From the NCBI RefSeq assembly GCF_000003605.2, contig NW_003141311.1, positions 443,795 through 467,499 on the forward strand: DNA of 23,705 bases. Reading direction: 5' to 3'. Below the pieces are notes generated by a model. It did not search any database. It had not been told where the DNA came from and saw only the letters and a list, made by a program, of their open reading frames with translations. Made by a program: the position numbers and the translations under genes. This stretch comes from Saccoglossus kowalevskii (Eukaryota > Hemichordata > Enteropneusta > Harrimaniidae). Shown here piece by piece: positions 21,430 through 23,705 of the stretch (its first letter is position 1; the number at the start of each line of letters is the position of its first letter).

Positions 21430-23097
21430 ATGAATTCATGTGACAGCGATACACGAAGACTGAACCAAGTGCAGCGAGACGAAATGTTGCGAATGGAATC
21501 CCTTAGGCGACCTCTCAATTTACAACAGGGGAAACGTGGTAACCTCGTCATCTGTGCTACGTGTTTTTTAATGGTACTAGTCTTCGCAATATTTGCCGTA
21601 CTAACAGTCTCCTTTCCGATCATCGGGTGGATGTTGGCGTTTCCTCTCATCTTCGTCTTTCTCGTAATTGTGCGACATATATCCGGCTGTATAGTAGGGA
21701 GAAGGTTCGATCGATTGGAGGCTGATGCCAGGGCTAGCAGGGAAGCTAGAAATAGCTCAGTGAACAGAGAGACAAATGACGACGGTAGTTTGCCCGCAGT
21801 TCCTGATATGCCACCCTCTTACGATGTGGCGTGCCCAGACTCGAGTCAAATGGGCAACGTATCGTCTCCAGTTTACGCCATCAGCGGCGGTAGCATATCT
21901 GACTCAGGAAATCATGACCAAGACTTGTAAGTAATGTTATTTTACTAGTAGTATACTTAAAGCGCGGTGGTCGTCGCGCAGCGCACCGCGCTTTAGCAAA
22001 TCATGGAAAATGTACATCATTACAACGTTCATATATATACAAAATATAACAATATTTACATTACGAAATTGTGTTAGTATATGTTTTCAGAGTGACGGTG
22101 GCCAGAGGGCATTATCGAGGCGGTCGTCACCAGATTGAACGGTTTCCAACTGGTTACTGACACATAGTAGCTTAAAGGGAGGCAGTCGTTGTGCCGCGTT
22201 CTGTTCGATATGGGACTCATAGCGACGTATACAACGCGTGTAAAATACATTGTTTATTTACATGAAATTCGAACACGCGCTGCGAGACGACCATCGCGCT
22301 TTAAGCTTATTCCAACTGACCACTGAATCTCGGATATTCTACTTCACTAACTTGTGGAATATTTGAATTGGTTGCCGACTACCTGGATATTCAAATTGGC
22401 CACCGGCACTTAGGTATTACAAATCGTCACCGAAATATATAAAATATATTCTACTATAAATGCCACCAATATTGAAGCTCTGTCCCGATAAATATTTAAC
22501 AAAATCCACAATAAAGAAATGATCTAAATTTGCTAACATAACATTTCCCCCCAAAATATGCACCATCACAGGGACAATTCTAAAAAAAAAGCATCACACA
22601 TTATGACTACTCAGTATACTAATACAATAGAAATGTCTACGCGAAGCCTCGATATTGTATATTTCGACGAGTATCGCGTTATACTGGCAATTGAATCACG
22701 GCCAGGCATGCGCAGAGCACTCCATTCTGAGAAGAACCATGACCGAGCCACATATTTGATTTGAAATGAAATGTAGTATCCAGCATAAAATGTGTTGATC
22801 ATCAACACTTATGTCTAATTTTCGCGTGCAACTCGCGTTTTAATTGCTTGGAAACATACGCGCGTAGTATACGTCACGGTCGCACAAGACACCGAACACG
22901 ACGCATTTTGTCCAAGTTCACCGTGACGTACTATGTATGTATGCGTAACTAATGAATTATTGTCTCATTTTCAAACCTGTAGGATGTACTACGTGAATGA
23001 ATCTTACGAACAGGACGGAGACGAACCTCCACCGCCCTCTTACGAGGAAGCGTTGAGACTGAAAGAACTAGAGGAAAGTAACAACACGCCGACATAA
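21430..23097 (+). CDS. Gene E: two-helix membrane protein with two PPxY motifs (203 aa, 2 coding exons)
   Basis: Coding exons are 21430-21926 and 22983-23097, joined by TT|GTAAGT and CCTGTAG|G in phase 2. The N-terminus (1-37) is long, charged and polar; helices are about residues 38-60 and 64-83 with an SFPIIG turn. A basic GRRFDRLEADARASREAR segment follows the second helix. The first PPSY is at 128-131 in exon 1. The last exon gives MYYVNESYEQDGDEPPPPSY and EEAL (PPSY at 183-186), directly comparable to gene B exon 3, and also carries Y169-V-N171, a YxN site. WW-domain binding is well established for PPxY; an adaptor role for NEDD4-type ligases is inferred. A competing last exon at 22091-22160 would replace the second PPxY end. 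No named orthologue recognised. No canonical AATAAA was seen close after the stop. Confidence 0.83.
21956..22305. mobile_element. Nested inverted-repeat element in the gene E intron
   Basis: CTTAAAGCGCG starts at 21956, and its inverted counterpart ends in CGCGCTTTAAG at 22305. The outer arms match over about 28 bp with two mismatches. The left part alone folds into a perfect 11-bp hairpin (21959-21969 with 21984-21994). A third related end starts at 22171 (CTTAAAGGGAGG) and pairs with the 22305 end at about 70 percent, defining an inner unit of 135 bp. This is typical of MITE-like, non-coding DNA transposons, some internally deleted. No clear target-site duplication could be assigned. Confidence 0.55.
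22091..22160 (+). other. Possible alternative last exon of gene E
   Basis: A TGTTTTCAG acceptor ends at 22090. Joined to the gene E donor at 21926 in phase 2, it reads LVTVARGHYRGGRH.. and ends at TGA 22158-22160. The product would keep both helices and the first PPSY but lose the second PPxY and the YxN site. The tail is basic, unlike the acidic tails of the family, and the exon sits inside repeat-derived DNA. It may equally be chance. Confidence 0.25.
22306..22440. repeat. Degenerate tandem-like repeats in the gene E intron
   Basis: Related short strings recur: TTCCAACTG.. at 22144 and 22310, GGATATTC at 22333 and 22386, and (A)ATTGG..GCC at about 22367 and 22395. This suggests an eroded minisatellite or the flank of the neighbouring inverted-repeat element. 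Unit borders are unclear. Confidence 0.3.
22792..22808. repeat. 17-bp palindrome in the gene E intron
   Basis: GTGTTGAT and ATCAACAC are exact complements around a single central C. Confidence 0.5.
22855..22943. repeat. Foldback structure just upstream of the gene E last exon
   Basis: Arms 22855-22880 and 22920-22943 pair as CATAC, five unmatched bases, TAGTA, a 2-nt bulge and a perfect CGTCACGGT, around a 39-nt loop. It ends 40 bases before the last exon begins. Confidence 0.5.
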
Positions 23098-23558
23098 CAA
23101 TCACCTGTCAAATGAGAACGAACTACGTGTTTCTTTGTACTGATTTGTTTTGCTACGATTGAGCGAGTGTGATAAATACTAGGACATGATGTTGGTGACG
23201 ATTAACAAACAGGGATAAATAATTTAAAATTAGTTCATGATTGAATTCGGATTTTCGGAATTGGATGCGAAAGCTAAGATTATGTATTCTATGCAGTCAT
23301 ATGCATATCATTCTGGGACGCTGAATGTACATAGACTGTTTTGCATCTACCGTCTTGAAGTGCCCGTAGCTTTTAATTTTTGCCTTTTTTAATTTATGCT
23401 ACGACTTTTAATATTCACTTACTGTATTTTGGTTTTGATACCTGCTTTTAGTGATTATTGCCTGAACAACATTTGTATGTCAATATTCGGAGAGGCTATG
23501 AATTGAATACATACAATATGTTAAATTACTTAAAATATTACACTTCTGGTTTATGATT
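23098..23558. other. 3' flank of gene E
   Basis: About 460 bp of AT-rich sequence with no further exon or canonical AATAAA signal. It presumably holds the untranslated 3' end of gene E. Confidence 0.4.
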
Positions 23559-23705
23559 CAGGGGCGGATCGAGGATTCTGGAATGGGGGGGGGCGATAAG
23601 TTGGCCAAAGGCCAAGTTCGCGAGCGCCGATGGCGTGAAGCCCTGTTGGTTGTTAAAAATAGCTTAGCTATTACAGTAGTTCAGTTTACCCTGAAGTTAT
23701 TAAAA
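23559..23705. mobile_element. Probable hAT-type DNA transposon terminus, continuing past the window
   Basis: CAGGGGCGGATCGAGGATTC at 23559 closely resembles terminal inverted repeats I associate with hAT-like elements (CAGGGGCGGATCCAGG type), followed by a G-run and a GCGAGCGCC / GGCGTGAAGCC stretch often seen just inside such ends. Assignment is from motif memory. The other end and any transposase lie outside the window. Confidence 0.45.

Noticed and set aside
1-23705. Bacterial or phage features such as operons, CRISPR arrays, ribosome binding sites
   Set aside because: Gene structure is spliced and eukaryotic; no regularly spaced repeats or prokaryotic signals were seen.

Overview
The window reads as nuclear DNA of an invertebrate animal. 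It is AT-rich, has no long uninterrupted ORFs, and its real genes are short exons with GT..AG introns. There is a retroelement relic of a type I associate with aquatic animals. The species cannot be told from sequence alone. All gene signal is on the + strand; the longer antisense frames are shadows of real exons.

The core is a tandem cluster of five related units, called A to E in map order. Each intact unit encodes a small membrane protein. A short N-terminus leads into two closely spaced hydrophobic helices, followed by an acidic or polar cytoplasmic tail that usually carries proline-tyrosine (PPxY) motifs of the kind bound by WW domains. Exon 1 holds both membrane segments and the last exon holds a short Tyr/acidic or PPxY tail. 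Every intron I can place falls in phase 2, so the exons are interchangeable cassettes. Unit A (2823-3280) is a broken copy of B. B (6703-8406) has three exons, 178 aa and two PPxY motifs. C (13175-15092) has three exons, 232 aa and one PPPY. D (16289-17415) has two exons, 178 aa and no PPxY. E (21430-23097) has two coding exons, 203 aa, two PPxY and a probable untranslated leader exon.

Layout. 1-1051: non-genic start, then a decayed C-terminal piece of a reverse-transcriptase-type retroelement protein. 2550-3700: block A, duplicated as 7730-8910 around the last two exons of B. 3700-6700: no gene, one perfect 18-bp palindrome. 8910-13170: no convincing gene, but a long 32-bp-arm hairpin at 10383-10464, a dispersed repeat, a 24-bp minisatellite and a TA run. 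13175-17415: genes C and D. 17416-21320: intergenic space plus the E leader, holding three of the four TCACGTGA boxes in the window. 21430-23097: gene E, whose intron carries inverted-repeat elements and a possible alternative last exon. 23559 to the end: the likely terminus of a DNA transposon that continues past the window.

Inferred joint role: the products look like membrane-anchored adaptors for WW-domain proteins, most plausibly NEDD4-type ubiquitin ligases on endosomal or plasma membranes. The architecture resembles the vertebrate TMEM51/TMEM139/TMEM252 style of two helices plus Pro-Tyr tail, but that is analogy from layout, not shown homology. The units have diverged in which tail motifs they keep, which suggests paralogues specialising for different partners.
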